A program made the translations under genes and the position numbers. DNA of 64,000 bases from Vreelandella piezotolerans (GTDB lineage: Bacteria; Pseudomonadota; Gammaproteobacteria; Pseudomonadales; Halomonadaceae): NCBI RefSeq assembly GCF_012427705.1, contig NZ_CP048602.1:2852001-2916000 (forward strand). Direction: 5' to 3'. Shown one piece after another: positions 1-8,818 of the stretch. Below the pieces are notes generated by a model. The model had not been told where the DNA came from. It saw only the letters and a program-made list of their open reading frames with translations, and did no database searches. Position 1 is the first letter of the stretch, and each line of letters starts with the position of its first letter.

Positions 1-386
1 TCCTGCCCCTGGGTTAGGGCTGCGTCATCCCCGCCTCCGTTAGCAAAGAGGTAATGCATGAAGGCCTCAGGTGACAAAGCGTGATGCTGACCTGCGGCAT
101 GGTCGACCAACACGACCGGCGTCTGCGGCACTTTCTCCCAAGCCTGCGTGATACCAGGCTGAAGCAGCATCGCGACATGCCAACCCGGCTTTGCTGGCCA
201 GCGCCAAAGACGCTGCGCGGGATCACGGGTAAAACCACCAAACAAGCCAGTCAGTGCTTTCTCGTCGTCACCGACGATGCTCCACTGCGCATCGAGCCCC
301 TCTAGCAAGCCTTCTACCAAGCACCCATCGACCAAACATTGCAGAATCTGCTGTTGCGCATAGTGCTGAGCATTAACGGATGTCAT
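1..386 (-). CDS. acsA: NIS siderophore synthetase, AcsA-like (partial, N-terminal 128 residues)
   Basis: Only the N-terminal 128 codons are present; the gene continues past the left edge. The ATG at 386 has a strong ribosome site (GGAGGT, 7 bases upstream), which fixes the start. The visible part does not yet reach the IucA/IucC catalytic motifs, so the family call rests mainly on context: it is the fifth gene of a run in the order AcsD, AcsE, AcsC, AcsB, AcsA known from achromobactin clusters, where AcsA is the last-acting IucA/IucC-type ligase. If correct, it would use ATP to condense a carboxylate of a citryl or ketoglutaryl intermediate with an amine or hydroxyl in the cytoplasm. It lies 43 bp downstream of the aldolase gene and is probably in the same transcript. 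It could be another late NIS synthetase such as an SbnF relative. Confidence 0.6.
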   Translation of the reverse strand, partial: MTSVNAQHYAQQQILQCLVDGCLVEGLLEGLDAQWSIVGDDEKALTGLFGGFTRDPAQRLWRWPAKPGWHVAMLLQPGITQAWEKVPQTPVVLVDHAAGQHHALSPEAFMHYLFANGGGDDAALTQGQ

Positions 387-429
387 GTGCCTAACCTCCA
401 AAACGGTATCAGTAACGTGAAAACATCGA

Positions 430-1203
430 TCAGTGTGAAACGTCTTTAGCTTCGTGAAGGCTCTTCTGCAGCGCGCGAAACGCAATCCCTCGTTCATCTC
501 CCAGCATGAAGGTGCGAACACCCCGTGCCTGCCATCGCGCTTTAGCGCGGGATTGGCGGAGAAAGGCGCAATAAGGGATGCCGAATGCCTGGGCCGTCTG
601 CTGAACATGCTCGAGCGACTGGACGACGTCTGGATGGTCGGTTTGCCACGTCACCCCCAGGGACTGGGAAAGATCCGCCGCACCCTCCAGCACCATATCC
701 AAGCCAGGCACGGCACAAATCGCTTCGATTTGCTGCACGCCTTGGTGGCTTTCAATCATGGCAACGACCATCGTTTCTTGGTTGGCTTGCCCCACGTACT
801 CGGCGAGAGAGGACTTACCAAACCCTCCAGGGCGACCGGCGTTGAGGCTTCTTGCTCCCTCAGGCGCGTATTTACAGGCAGCCACCGCGTCGGCTAACGA
901 CGCGGCCGACGCCACATTGGGCAACACGATGCCTTGCGCACCGCCGTCCAGCAGGCGCAGCAGCTGTTTGGGGTCCGTATCCGCCACTCGAACCAGTGGC
1001 GTCATCCCATAGCTCTCTGCGGTACGGATCATGTGTTCGATGGTTTCTGGGTTGATCAGAACGTGCTCGGTATCGATGACCACGTAGTCAAAGCCTGCTT
1101 CTCCGATCAACTCAATCGAGGCAGCAGTCGGCATGGAGGCCATCACCCCGTAGACTTCCCTGCCCTCTAGCAGCGCACGCTTTAGCTGATTCGTTCTCAA
1201 CAT
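430..1203 (-). CDS. acsB: HpcH/HpaI-family aldolase, siderophore citrate synthase (AcsB/SbnG-like)
   Basis: This 257-residue protein belongs to the HpcH/HpaI aldolase (citrate lyase beta) family. Visible family features are the early segment FDYVVIDTEH (about residues 38-47), the metal-ligand region MVVAMIESHQGV (about 143-154) and GLDMVLEGAADLSQSLG (about 165-181). In staphyloferrin B and achromobactin clusters this family member (SbnG/AcsB) makes citrate from oxaloacetate and acetyl-CoA for the siderophore, independent of the TCA cycle. It sits between two NIS synthetase genes, exactly where acsB occurs. Its ATG at 1203 overlaps the end of the upstream synthetase (stop at 1197-1199) by 7 bases, so the two are translationally coupled. 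An aldolase of another specificity cannot be excluded from sequence alone, but the context makes a siderophore role likely. Confidence 0.82.
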   Translation of the reverse strand: MLRTNQLKRALLEGREVYGVMASMPTAASIELIGEAGFDYVVIDTEHVLINPETIEHMIRTAESYGMTPLVRVADTDPKQLLRLLDGGAQGIVLPNVASAASLADAVAACKYAPEGARSLNAGRPGGFGKSSLAEYVGQANQETMVVAMIESHQGVQQIEAICAVPGLDMVLEGAADLSQSLGVTWQTDHPDVVQSLEHVQQTAQAFGIPYCAFLRQSRAKARWQARGVRTFMLGDERGIAFRALQKSLHEAKDVSH

Positions 1204-3077
1204 ACGCGCGCTCCTTCAGGTGCATAGGCGGCCAGTGGGTTGGGCACCTTTTTGACCTGGGGCTGCTCGTCTCCAAAGAGACGGCGACGAGTCAGGGCCT
1301 CTACCTCCCACTCTGGAGTAAACACGTCAAAACAGCGATAGCGCTCAGCGTGCTGGGGATGCTCGCGCTGGTACTCTTTGACGACCTCTGCCGCCATGGC
1401 CCAAAAGTGCGTCTCCTCCAAGCCAAAGTGGCGCTTCAAAAAAATGGCCATGTCACCAAGCGCAATGAAGAAAAAGGCATCGCAAGAGTAGTCACGCACC
1501 GCTGCTAGATCATCGGTGACGATAAAGGAGTTGCGATTGAGCGCGGCATGGCGCGGAGGCACCGGCTCGAGCTTGGGTACCAGCTCTGGCCGGGCGAGCT
1601 GCGCCTTGCTAAAACGTACGCCGTCATGAAAATCTTTGAGGGCAACGCGTGTAGGCCAGCCATCACGATGAATGACGACGATATTTTGCCCGTGGGACTC
1701 CATTCCGATACCTTCCGCAAACAGCAGATGGATGATCGGCAGCGTCGTGACGCGGATCAGTTGGCGCGTCCACGCAACGAGCCCGTAGCGCTCTACCCAG
1801 GGGATGATGAATGGGTCAGAGGGCTCCCCTTGCGACGTGCGAGTAAGCTGGCTCAACCCGTTGAGTGGGGCAGCTTGCTCGCCCTCATGTAAATATTGGC
1901 GGATATTTTGTCGCCAAATAGCCCCGACCTTGCCATACACCTCTGCATAGCGCTTGTCAGCAAATGCGCGCTCATCCAAGGCCACGCCAGCGATCTCTCC
2001 CAATAGGACGAAACCCGCAGAGGAGGCGGTCTCATTCGTCTCGATCAGCCGCTGAAGCCACTGCGTGATGAGGGGGCCGTTGGTGACGGTATGGCGCGCC
2101 AAGATACGTGTGCTAGACGTATTCGTGATACTCATCGCCAGCTTGAGATAGGGCAGATGACGCGTTACCGGAGCCAGGGTACGTATCGACTGCTGAGGGG
2201 TATAAACCGCTTCGCCCTCCCCTAGGAAGGCAATATCGCCACTAGCAAGCTCGGGATAGAGCACCTCGACCAGAGCATTTTCCCACTGCCATGGATGCAC
2301 GGGCATGAGCACGACCTCATCGCGCCGACGCTGCTGGCGTTCGAGATAGTCCTCCAACCTCGCCAGCACCTCAGGCCCGGCCTCCTCCATAGCCCGGCCT
2401 AGGCAGGTTTCTCCGTCCACCGCACTTGCATGAGCCAACTGGTTGGGCACTGCCAACCAAATGACACGCAGCGGTTGAGCAAACTCAGGGCCGTAGCGCT
2501 GATTATCCTGTAAGGAGAACCCCAGCCGTGACTTGTAGCAAGGATGGTAACTATGGGCATCCGTGAAATAGCGCTCTAATGCATCCGCCTCCAACGTTTG
2601 AGGCGATGCAGTGTCACTTAGCGCACACGTGGCCGATTGGGTGTCTTTGATGAGTGTCTGCACCAACTCGTTGACGAAGCCTGGCTGAATGGCTCCCTCC
2701 CCCAGCGTCTCTTCGAGATCCGTGATGAAGCACTGCAAACTGACGGTATCGGGTTGGTTCGGCGCGCCACTCACCGAGAGCGTGGTATGGTCCAGGCGGA
2801 TCAAATGGAAGCTGTGGCATACCCACCCATCAACGCTATAGCAGCGGCTACCCAACGTGATCGAAAATCGTGACGCTCCAGCCCGCGTTGCGGCCGGGTT
2901 TGGCACGACGGTATAGCTCAGTACATCCTCATACAGCAGGGTTTGCAGCAGTTGACCAATGACACGCTGCTCGATACGGCGGTAGTGGCGCCAGCTATCC
3001 AAAGAAGAAAAGGGTGTGGAGACAACGGCGTTCTCGATGACCGCCCGCGTGGGCAGCCAAGTTGCTTGTGACGTCAT
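1197..3077 (-). CDS. acsC: NIS siderophore synthetase, AcsC-like (IucA/IucC family)
   Basis: A 626-residue IucA/IucC-family ligase. The ATP-binding signature HPCYKSRLGF lies at about residues 178-187, followed by MPVHPWQWE (about 265), MSITNTSSTR and, in the C-terminal ferric-reductase-like FhuF domain region, GIGMESHGQN with the downstream KDFHDG segment. These are the standard nucleotide and citrate-site elements of NIS synthetases. I chose the ATG at 3077 because AGGT lies a few bases upstream; an in-frame ATG at 3095 lacks such a site. It follows the decarboxylase gene by 35 bp and overlaps the aldolase gene by 7 bases. In the achromobactin pathway AcsC joins a diamine or amino acid to the citryl intermediate; the exact substrate here is inferred from gene order only. 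Confidence 0.83.
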   Translation of the reverse strand: MTSQATWLPTRAVIENAVVSTPFSSLDSWRHYRRIEQRVIGQLLQTLLYEDVLSYTVVPNPAATRAGASRFSITLGSRCYSVDGWVCHSFHLIRLDHTTLSVSGAPNQPDTVSLQCFITDLEETLGEGAIQPGFVNELVQTLIKDTQSATCALSDTASPQTLEADALERYFTDAHSYHPCYKSRLGFSLQDNQRYGPEFAQPLRVIWLAVPNQLAHASAVDGETCLGRAMEEAGPEVLARLEDYLERQQRRRDEVVLMPVHPWQWENALVEVLYPELASGDIAFLGEGEAVYTPQQSIRTLAPVTRHLPYLKLAMSITNTSSTRILARHTVTNGPLITQWLQRLIETNETASSAGFVLLGEIAGVALDERAFADKRYAEVYGKVGAIWRQNIRQYLHEGEQAAPLNGLSQLTRTSQGEPSDPFIIPWVERYGLVAWTRQLIRVTTLPIIHLLFAEGIGMESHGQNIVVIHRDGWPTRVALKDFHDGVRFSKAQLARPELVPKLEPVPPRHAALNRNSFIVTDDLAAVRDYSCDAFFFIALGDMAIFLKRHFGLEETHFWAMAAEVVKEYQREHPQHAERYRCFDVFTPEWEVEALTRRRLFGDEQPQVKKVPNPLAAYAPEGARVC

Positions 3078-3112
3078 GGAGTACCTACACAACATAGAGA
3101 AATGGATAACGA

Positions 3113-4381
3113 TTAGCCTGAGTAGCCCGCAGCCAGCACGCGACGAGGCCCAGCGCGAGAAGGCAGCACTTCAGCGGTGTCCGTCACAAAGTGCTGAGCT
3201 GGCCGGGGATGGCAAAGGAAGTCCGCATGGGAAATGTTGTAGCCATAGGCGCCTGCCAAAGGCAGCACCAATAAGTCCCCCACCCTGACGCCATGCAGCT
3301 CTTGGTGTCGGCTCAATACATCTTTTGGGGTGCAAAGCTGCCCCACGATCGTCCAAGCGCGCTGTTCGCCGTTGCTCGATAGCGTTGGGTCGCGGGGTAA
3401 GTGAATGATCGGATGATCGTGCCCCTGCGCTGCAGGTAAGCGGAATTGATGCGTCCCCCCTCGACAGACTAAAAACCCTTCACCATGACTGACTTTGGTA
3501 TCCAGCACTTCCATGACGTAGTAGCCACAAAAGGCAGAGAGATAGCGTCCGATTTCGAAACGAACGCTTGGGGGTGCGGACAGGGTGTCGAGCTGTTGAC
3601 CAAGCGCGTGGCAGAGACTAGCCCAGTCGAACTGGTGGGAAGGCTCGCGATAATTCACCCCAATGCCGCCTCCTACGTTGAGCTGCGTCAGTTGCTCGGG
3701 ATAACGTGCCAGGCTTCGCCACGATGGCCACCGCTCCAGGTAGAACGCGATTAACTGTTGATGGCGCTGCTCGCTTGTTTGGTGCGACATGGCATGCACG
3801 TGAAAGCCGCAGAGCGTTAGGTTTGGCGCGCTACCCACGGCGCTGACGGCCTTGGGGAGCTGTACTTCGTCGATACCGAACGGTGTCGCCGTGCCAGCCA
3901 TGCGCAAACGACTGGAAAACGATGCCGGTAATTGGGGGTTGATACGCAAAAGAACGGGCTGTGTATGGCCCATCGCTGCAGCGATGGACTGCAAACGCGC
4001 AATTTCTCCGAGGCTTTCGACATGAAACGCCTCTACGCCCCGTTCGATGGCACTCCGCATGTCCGCATCCAGCTTGCCAGGCCCCGATAACACCCATGGC
4101 CGTGGCGTGGCACTGCGACACGCGCGCTCGATTTCTCCACCGGAAGATAACTCTAGGCCATCCACGATAGGGGCCAAGGTATCGATGATGGCGGGCTCGC
4201 TATTCGCCTTGATGGCGTAGTACAGCTCCACTCCAAGTGGCAGCGCCGCTTTCATGGCATGCGCGTGGGCGGCCAAGGCAGGCAGATCGTAGAAAAAGGC
4301 GGCCATGGGTTCGCTACACTGCTGGCGATACCGCTCTATTGCTGACAGGATCGTACGTGGCAGCGCATTTGGCTCAGCCAT
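3113..4381 (-). CDS. acsE: PLP-dependent decarboxylase, AcsE/SbnH-like
   Basis: A 422-residue fold-type III PLP decarboxylase related to diaminopimelate and ornithine decarboxylases. The Schiff-base lysine is in YYAIKAN (K58); a glycine loop LNVGGGIGVNY binds the PLP phosphate; FEIGRY corresponds to the EPGR element, with Ile replacing Pro; and GAYGYNISHADF near the C-terminus is the substrate-site segment. In achromobactin and staphyloferrin B pathways this enzyme decarboxylates a citryl-amino-acid intermediate to the amine. The ATG at 4381 has a textbook ribosome site (GGGAGGT, 5 bases upstream) and overlaps the upstream synthetase stop by 8 bases. The open frame extends further upstream to 4522, but that part lies inside the synthetase gene and is not used. 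Confidence 0.84.
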   Translation of the reverse strand: MAEPNALPRTILSAIERYRQQCSEPMAAFFYDLPALAAHAHAMKAALPLGVELYYAIKANSEPAIIDTLAPIVDGLELSSGGEIERACRSATPRPWVLSGPGKLDADMRSAIERGVEAFHVESLGEIARLQSIAAAMGHTQPVLLRINPQLPASFSSRLRMAGTATPFGIDEVQLPKAVSAVGSAPNLTLCGFHVHAMSHQTSEQRHQQLIAFYLERWPSWRSLARYPEQLTQLNVGGGIGVNYREPSHQFDWASLCHALGQQLDTLSAPPSVRFEIGRYLSAFCGYYVMEVLDTKVSHGEGFLVCRGGTHQFRLPAAQGHDHPIIHLPRDPTLSSNGEQRAWTIVGQLCTPKDVLSRHQELHGVRVGDLLVLPLAGAYGYNISHADFLCHPRPAQHFVTDTAEVLPSRAGPRRVLAAGYSG

Positions 4382-6191
4382 AGGCCACCTCCCGCCCCAT
4401 GACCCGAAGAGCGTGCCAAGGGTTGGGCAACGACACATACTGCGCCTGGCGATCAGCCTGAGCCATGAGCCGTAATTTGAAGTTGGTCTTACAGGGCAGC
4501 GCGCCGCCTTGCAATAGCGCATCGAGCTCTGGCGCGGCTACCTCCAGCTGGCTACGCACATGCTGCAACGCCGTCGATGTGTCTTGCCATAACGCATCCG
4601 CCAACGCGGGACGTCGCCAGCTCAGCGCGAGAATGGCCTCCGCAATGTGGTTGACGAACAGGCAGTAGGCGATTCGGTTCCAACCTTGCTCCCGGCTGTA
4701 GATCATGGAGGCTTCGACGCGAGGGTGAAGGACTTCACCCGCCAACCAGGCGGTGCCCTTATCACGGGTCAACTTGACCCCCTCGAAGTCACGTAACAGC
4801 ATTTTCTGGGGCGTTCCAGCCTCATGAATCAAGACGCAGTTTTGTAAGTGCGGCTCCATGACGATACCGTGCCGAAAGAACAGCCCCAGCACCGGTGGCA
4901 GCAGCGCCTTCAAATAGGCCTGAAACCATGCTCTCACTTGGTTCTGTTCAGGCAAGGTACTGGTACTGAGCGAGCCTTCATACGCCTGTGAAATGAAGTG
5001 GAGCACCATAGGCACCAGCGTCGTATCACGCGCAAACAACGTCCCCGTCAACAAGCAGGCTTGAGGAGAAAACCGTCGGCAGAAATTTTCTCGCAAGATG
5101 ATGCCCGTTTGTTCGCGGAACCAGCGCTGCTGCTCCTCATTGCCCTCGTTAGGCGTCCAATGCACCGTAGCGGGCTCCTCGGCAACGAATAGCGTCGCCA
5201 AGGAAGGGTCTTCCAAGCGACCCAGTTGATGCATGATGCGATCGATCACCAGCGTGCTTTCCAGCTCGTACCACGCGTTTTTACGCACGCAGTTGGTGAT
5301 GCGCACATTGAGCGTTCCTTTGATGAACCAGGGATGCCCTTCGATATACCACGTGCGCATGGAGGCCGTTGGCACTGCGCTAAAACCACTTTGACCAAGA
5401 TCTCTGATCACGTTGCGCTGAAGCAGCGCTTGGACGGCAGACGATTGTTTGAACATGGCCGCTTGCACCGGATGCATGCTCAGCACGATGCGTTCATCGC
5501 TCTCGGCGGTCGCTTGGTCTGCCACGTAGGAAAGGACGTCCTCTTCTTCAACACGGTTGGCCTGAACGCGTACCCCGTCTGCGGGAAAGGAGAACTGGTA
5601 GAGCGAGGTGGCGACGCCACATTCCGGGGCGTAAGAAGGCATGCCATCAGCCAAGCAGTCATCAGGCCACTGGCGTGCTTTGGGCGTGGGATGATTCGGA
5701 TGGCCAAACCATAACCCTTGCTCGCTGCTCGGATAGTCGGCTAACGGCTGCCGGTTAGATTGCTTGGCAGCATGTCTGACAATCTCAGCCATCACTTGAC
5801 GACTCTGACGAACCTGCTGCGCCAACTCTTGATTGATGTCGGCATCGACACGCGGCAGATGTTTGAGCAGACGGCTGATGAGCATCTCGGCACTAGCGGC
5901 CATCCACGTCTTGTCGCCTTTACTCTTTAAGTAAACATCGGAAAGATAATACTGGCTACCTACCGTCGACTGACGGTCGACCATCACCCATAAGTGCAGT
6001 GAGGTTGACCACTCGATCAGAAGAGGAATACCCGACAGCGCCTCAGGTAACCCGCGACGATGGCTCGGCCATTGAAACGCTAATCTTCGTTCAGGTATGG
6101 CGACTTCTTTGATAATACAGTTGAGTAACGCATGCACCGAGGCACACTGACTGATATCGCTCGCTGAGCGATGCTCCTGTGCGTAGCTCAT
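4374..6191 (-). CDS. acsD: NIS siderophore synthetase, AcsD-like (first gene of operon)
   Basis: A 605-residue IucA/IucC-family synthetase heading the operon. Visible motifs: HPNHPTPK (about residues 164-171, the HP-x-HP-x-x-K phosphate loop), MHPVQAAMF, the PTASMRT segment, KGTLNVRITN, and in the C-terminal domain GIVMEPHLQN and LLRDFEGVKL. These match type A citrate-desymmetrising enzymes such as AcsD, which in achromobactin synthesis activates citrate and couples it to L-serine. The start is placed at the ATG at 6191, which has GGGGG six bases upstream; the in-frame ATG at 6212 has its purine tract abutting the codon. The gene is preceded by a palindrome at 6230-6247. No MFS exporter gene separates decarboxylase and AcsC here, unlike the Dickeya and Pseudomonas clusters. 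Confidence 0.84.
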   Translation of the reverse strand: MSYAQEHRSASDISQCASVHALLNCIIKEVAIPERRLAFQWPSHRRGLPEALSGIPLLIEWSTSLHLWVMVDRQSTVGSQYYLSDVYLKSKGDKTWMAASAEMLISRLLKHLPRVDADINQELAQQVRQSRQVMAEIVRHAAKQSNRQPLADYPSSEQGLWFGHPNHPTPKARQWPDDCLADGMPSYAPECGVATSLYQFSFPADGVRVQANRVEEEDVLSYVADQATAESDERIVLSMHPVQAAMFKQSSAVQALLQRNVIRDLGQSGFSAVPTASMRTWYIEGHPWFIKGTLNVRITNCVRKNAWYELESTLVIDRIMHQLGRLEDPSLATLFVAEEPATVHWTPNEGNEEQQRWFREQTGIILRENFCRRFSPQACLLTGTLFARDTTLVPMVLHFISQAYEGSLSTSTLPEQNQVRAWFQAYLKALLPPVLGLFFRHGIVMEPHLQNCVLIHEAGTPQKMLLRDFEGVKLTRDKGTAWLAGEVLHPRVEASMIYSREQGWNRIAYCLFVNHIAEAILALSWRRPALADALWQDTSTALQHVRSQLEVAAPELDALLQGGALPCKTNFKLRLMAQADRQAQYVSLPNPWHALRVMGREVAYG

Positions 6192-6229
6192 ATAGCCCCC
6201 GCAGAATGTCATCCTTTTGAAAGGTTTAC

Positions 6230-6247
6230 TTACCTATCGATAGGTAA
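6230..6247. promoter_or_regulatory. 18-bp perfect palindrome upstream of siderophore operon (candidate operator)
   Basis: TTACCTATCGATAGGTAA reads identically on both strands and lies about 40 bp upstream of the AcsD start. It is flanked by GGTTTAC and GTAAACC, which form a second overlapping inverted repeat. The size and ACC/GGT arms resemble operators of dimeric repressors such as TetR-family proteins. I infer a regulator site; the cognate regulator is not identified. Confidence 0.5.
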
Positions 6248-6342
6248 ACCCACGCATCCATGGCTAGTCACATCGCGCGGTTTTTATTGTGTTACTGCTT
6301 GAACGAAACATTTTCCTTCATGCACGTTCAGTTGGTTGACGG

Positions 6343-6373
6343 CTAGCCACCCCTTCCATCGAAGGAGTGGCCA
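6343..6373. terminator. Inverted repeat downstream of receptor gene (hairpin, no U-run)
   Basis: CCACCCCTTC and GAAGGAGTGG pair with one mismatch around a four-base loop. It lies 40-65 bp beyond the stop of the minus-strand receptor gene and upstream of the siderophore operon. There is no following T-tract on either strand, so it may be a weak terminator or an mRNA-stabilising hairpin that lets some receptor transcripts continue into the operon. Confidence 0.4.
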
Positions 6374-6409
6374 GACGTTAGACAGCACTAAAAACAAGAT
6401 GCCGGAGCC

Positions 6410-8545
6410 TTAAAAATCCAGCTGATACCCCACCGTGAACGTGCGCCCACGGCCGGTGAAGTAGTACTCATCGCTGATGCGAGCGGCTTGAGAGTAGTAG
6501 GTGAGGTAGTCTTCGTCGGTCAGGTTCTCAATACCCAGCGATAGCTGCCCCGTAGGGAGCTGGTAGGCCAGCGAGGCATCCACCAAACCGTAGCCATCGA
6601 AGTCGAGCGCCGGGTTATCGACGCTGCGGTCGAAGTAGTAGCGGCCCTGTAGGCGCGTCGAGAGACGGTCGTTCCACACGGCGCTCCAGCCCAACTTGAG
6701 CGTATCGGGCGCGATGTTGATCCCGGTGAGTTTGGTATCCACGCTGCCATCGCCGTCTTGGTCCGACTTACCTTCGGTATGGGCATAGGAGAGCGACAGA
6801 TCATGCTGGTCATTGACCTGCATGTTGCCAGTCACTTCCACCCCTTGGATTTCGGTTTTTTCCCGACTACCCACCCACGTACCGTTCTGCTCGGCCAAGC
6901 GCTGGCCAAAATCAGAGTTCGACTCGTAGTAGCTCACTTCCAGGCCGTAACGCTCCCAGTCGAAACGCGCGCCAATCTCGCGGTTATCGGTGACGATAGG
7001 CTGAAGTTGGAGCAGCGTATCGACATCCTGGCCCGGTTCGCTGATGCCCCGCAGCACGCGGCCCACGTCCGGCATGCCAAAGCCTTCCGAGTAGCTGGCA
7101 TATAGCTGCGCCCACTCCGTGGCTTGGTACGTCAACCCCACGTTATAGAGCGTTTCATCGAAACTGGGGTTGCCGCCTCCTACCGCGACGTTGTCTTGAG
7201 TGACGTTGCTACGATCAATCGTCTCGTAGGCATCCACTTCAAGCTCCGCATGTTCATGGCGAACCCCGGCATGCAGCGTGAGCGGGTCGGCGATCTTGAA
7301 CTGCCCCTGCAGGAACGGCGCAATGTTGCTGTAGCGGCTTTCCGGTACGTAGGTGCGCCCGGTCTCTACCAGCATTTGGCGGGTTTCATCCTCGAGGATG
7401 TCGAGCCCCACTGTCACACCGAGCCGGTCGTCCAGCATACCCTGGCGGTTCAGGGTGAACTTGGCCCCCTGCTTATCGGACTCGTTACGGGTTTGGTCGT
7501 ACTGGGTATTGCCGTTGCCGTCCAGGTAAGGGAAGAACGGCGTAGTGGCAAAGCGTGCCCGGAAGCGCTGGCGGTACACCTGAGCATCGACCGCGTTGCC
7601 GTACCAATCCGCGTGGGAGTAGGCCAAGCGAGCCGTGGTCACTTCATTGAAGCCCGGGGCGCCATCGGGTGTGCCCCGCTCGGCGCTAGTGGGAATGCCC
7701 GCATCCCGGTTGCCCACCACGGGCACGTAGTCGTCGCCCTCTTCCAAATCGAAATGATTGAGCGACAGCTCGATATTCTGATTGTCGTCGATCCAGTAGC
7801 CTAACTTGCCGAACAGGTCGTAACTTTCGGAGTTTTGCAGCTCGCCGGGGTAGGCAATGCCCACGCGGCGGTCGCCGCCATCGTAAAACACGCCCCGCTC
7901 CTGGCGGGTGGCCGAGGCCACGAAATCCCAGTCGCCCTGCTGACCGCTAATGCGATAGTTGAGCTTGTTGCCCAGGCCTTCCGAGTGCAGGTCGTCGTCA
8001 ATGGTGACGCTAATGCCTGCGCTTTGGCTAATACCGCCCCCTTCGGCCCGACGGGTGACGAAGTTGATCAAACCGCCGGTGGCCCCCAAGCCATGCTCGG
8101 CGCTGGCCCCGTGAATCACTTCAATCCGCTCGACCATGGAGAGGTCGATGGTGTAACTGTCACGAGAGCTATCGCGCAGCGGATTGGACTGAGGCACGCC
8201 ATCGATTAGGAACAGCGCATCGCGCCCGCGCAGCGTCTCCCCGGCGTTGGACAGCTTCTGACGGCTAGGAGAAAAGGAGGGAATCAAGTTGCTCAAGACC
8301 TGGCCAGGGTCGTCGGTGATGGCGAGCTGCTGTTCGATCTGCTCACGGGTGATCACTGTCACCCGCTGCGGGGTTTGACCCTCTTCGCTGCGGCTACGCG
8401 TCGCCGTCACGACCATGGTGGGTGATGACTCGTTGAGCGCCTGCCCCACGTCAGTTGCCTCTTGCTGGGCATTGGCCTGAGTGGCCGCCACTAATCCTGC
8501 CAAGGTGACCGTTGGCCAGAAAGCGGCGTGTTTCATCGTTTGCAT
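6410..8545 (-). CDS. TonB-dependent siderophore receptor (receptor 1)
   Basis: A 711-residue outer-membrane receptor. Residues 1-27 are a signal peptide ending ANAQQ. A TonB-box-like segment PTMVVTA precedes the plug domain, which shows VTVITREQIEQQ, the plug core ALFLIDGVPQ, MVERIEVIHGAS and GGLINFVTRR. The C-terminus closes the barrel with GRGTFTVGYQLDF-like beta-strand ending in Phe. Start at 8545 is supported by GGGAG five bases upstream. It lies directly upstream of, and in the same direction as, the NIS siderophore operon, so it is the best candidate for the receptor of the ferric form of that siderophore. A strong Fur-box-like sequence lies at 8640-8654. The ligand cannot be read from the sequence. 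Confidence 0.9.
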   Translation of the reverse strand: MQTMKHAAFWPTVTLAGLVAATQANAQQEATDVGQALNESSPTMVVTATRSRSEEGQTPQRVTVITREQIEQQLAITDDPGQVLSNLIPSFSPSRQKLSNAGETLRGRDALFLIDGVPQSNPLRDSSRDSYTIDLSMVERIEVIHGASAEHGLGATGGLINFVTRRAEGGGISQSAGISVTIDDDLHSEGLGNKLNYRISGQQGDWDFVASATRQERGVFYDGGDRRVGIAYPGELQNSESYDLFGKLGYWIDDNQNIELSLNHFDLEEGDDYVPVVGNRDAGIPTSAERGTPDGAPGFNEVTTARLAYSHADWYGNAVDAQVYRQRFRARFATTPFFPYLDGNGNTQYDQTRNESDKQGAKFTLNRQGMLDDRLGVTVGLDILEDETRQMLVETGRTYVPESRYSNIAPFLQGQFKIADPLTLHAGVRHEHAELEVDAYETIDRSNVTQDNVAVGGGNPSFDETLYNVGLTYQATEWAQLYASYSEGFGMPDVGRVLRGISEPGQDVDTLLQLQPIVTDNREIGARFDWERYGLEVSYYESNSDFGQRLAEQNGTWVGSREKTEIQGVEVTGNMQVNDQHDLSLSYAHTEGKSDQDGDGSVDTKLTGINIAPDTLKLGWSAVWNDRLSTRLQGRYYFDRSVDNPALDFDGYGLVDASLAYQLPTGQLSLGIENLTDEDYLTYYSQAARISDEYYFTGRGRTFTVGYQLDF

Positions 8546-8639
8546 GTCTGCTCCCTTGCGTTGTGTGTGTTGCGTCGTGTTGATGAGCCCTTGTTGACTA
8601 TCACGTTAGCGCGCACTGAAATGACAATGCGCATCTAAA

Positions 8640-8654
8640 TGATAATGATTATAT
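8640..8654. promoter_or_regulatory. Fur box upstream of receptor 1
   Basis: TGATAATGATTATAT matches the 7-1-7 Fur consensus TGATAATNATTATCA at 12 of 14 specified bases, and overlapping Fur-like repeats extend on both sides in this AT-rich stretch. It lies about 95 bp upstream of receptor 1 and 165 bp upstream of the divergent ATPase gene, so it may control both. Confidence 0.75.
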
Positions 8655-8751
8655 TATCCATAAAGAGCCAAGCAGGTCTACCTTTGCGAACGAACCGTTC
8701 GAACTAACGAACTATCTCGACATGAGGCAGCCACAAGAACAACATTGAAAA

Positions 8752-8766
8752 TGAGAATATTTTGTC
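8752..8766. promoter_or_regulatory. Weak Fur-box-like site upstream of ABC ATPase
   Basis: TGAGAATATTTTGTC matches roughly 9 of 14 specified positions of the 7-1-7 Fur consensus and is preceded by a further Fur-like half-repeat (TTGAAAATGAG). It lies about 50 bp upstream of the ATPase start, a position suitable for repression of that gene. Confidence 0.4.
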
Positions 8767-8818
8767 TTAGGGTGCTGACTGCCCTGATTTCGTGACTGAG
8801 CTTGCCTGAGCCTACCTT

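Noticed and set aside
1..6200. Siderophore operon as recently acquired DNA by base composition
   Set aside because: Sampled lines vary between about 50 and 62% GC and overlap the rest of the window; no reliable contrast without a computed profile.
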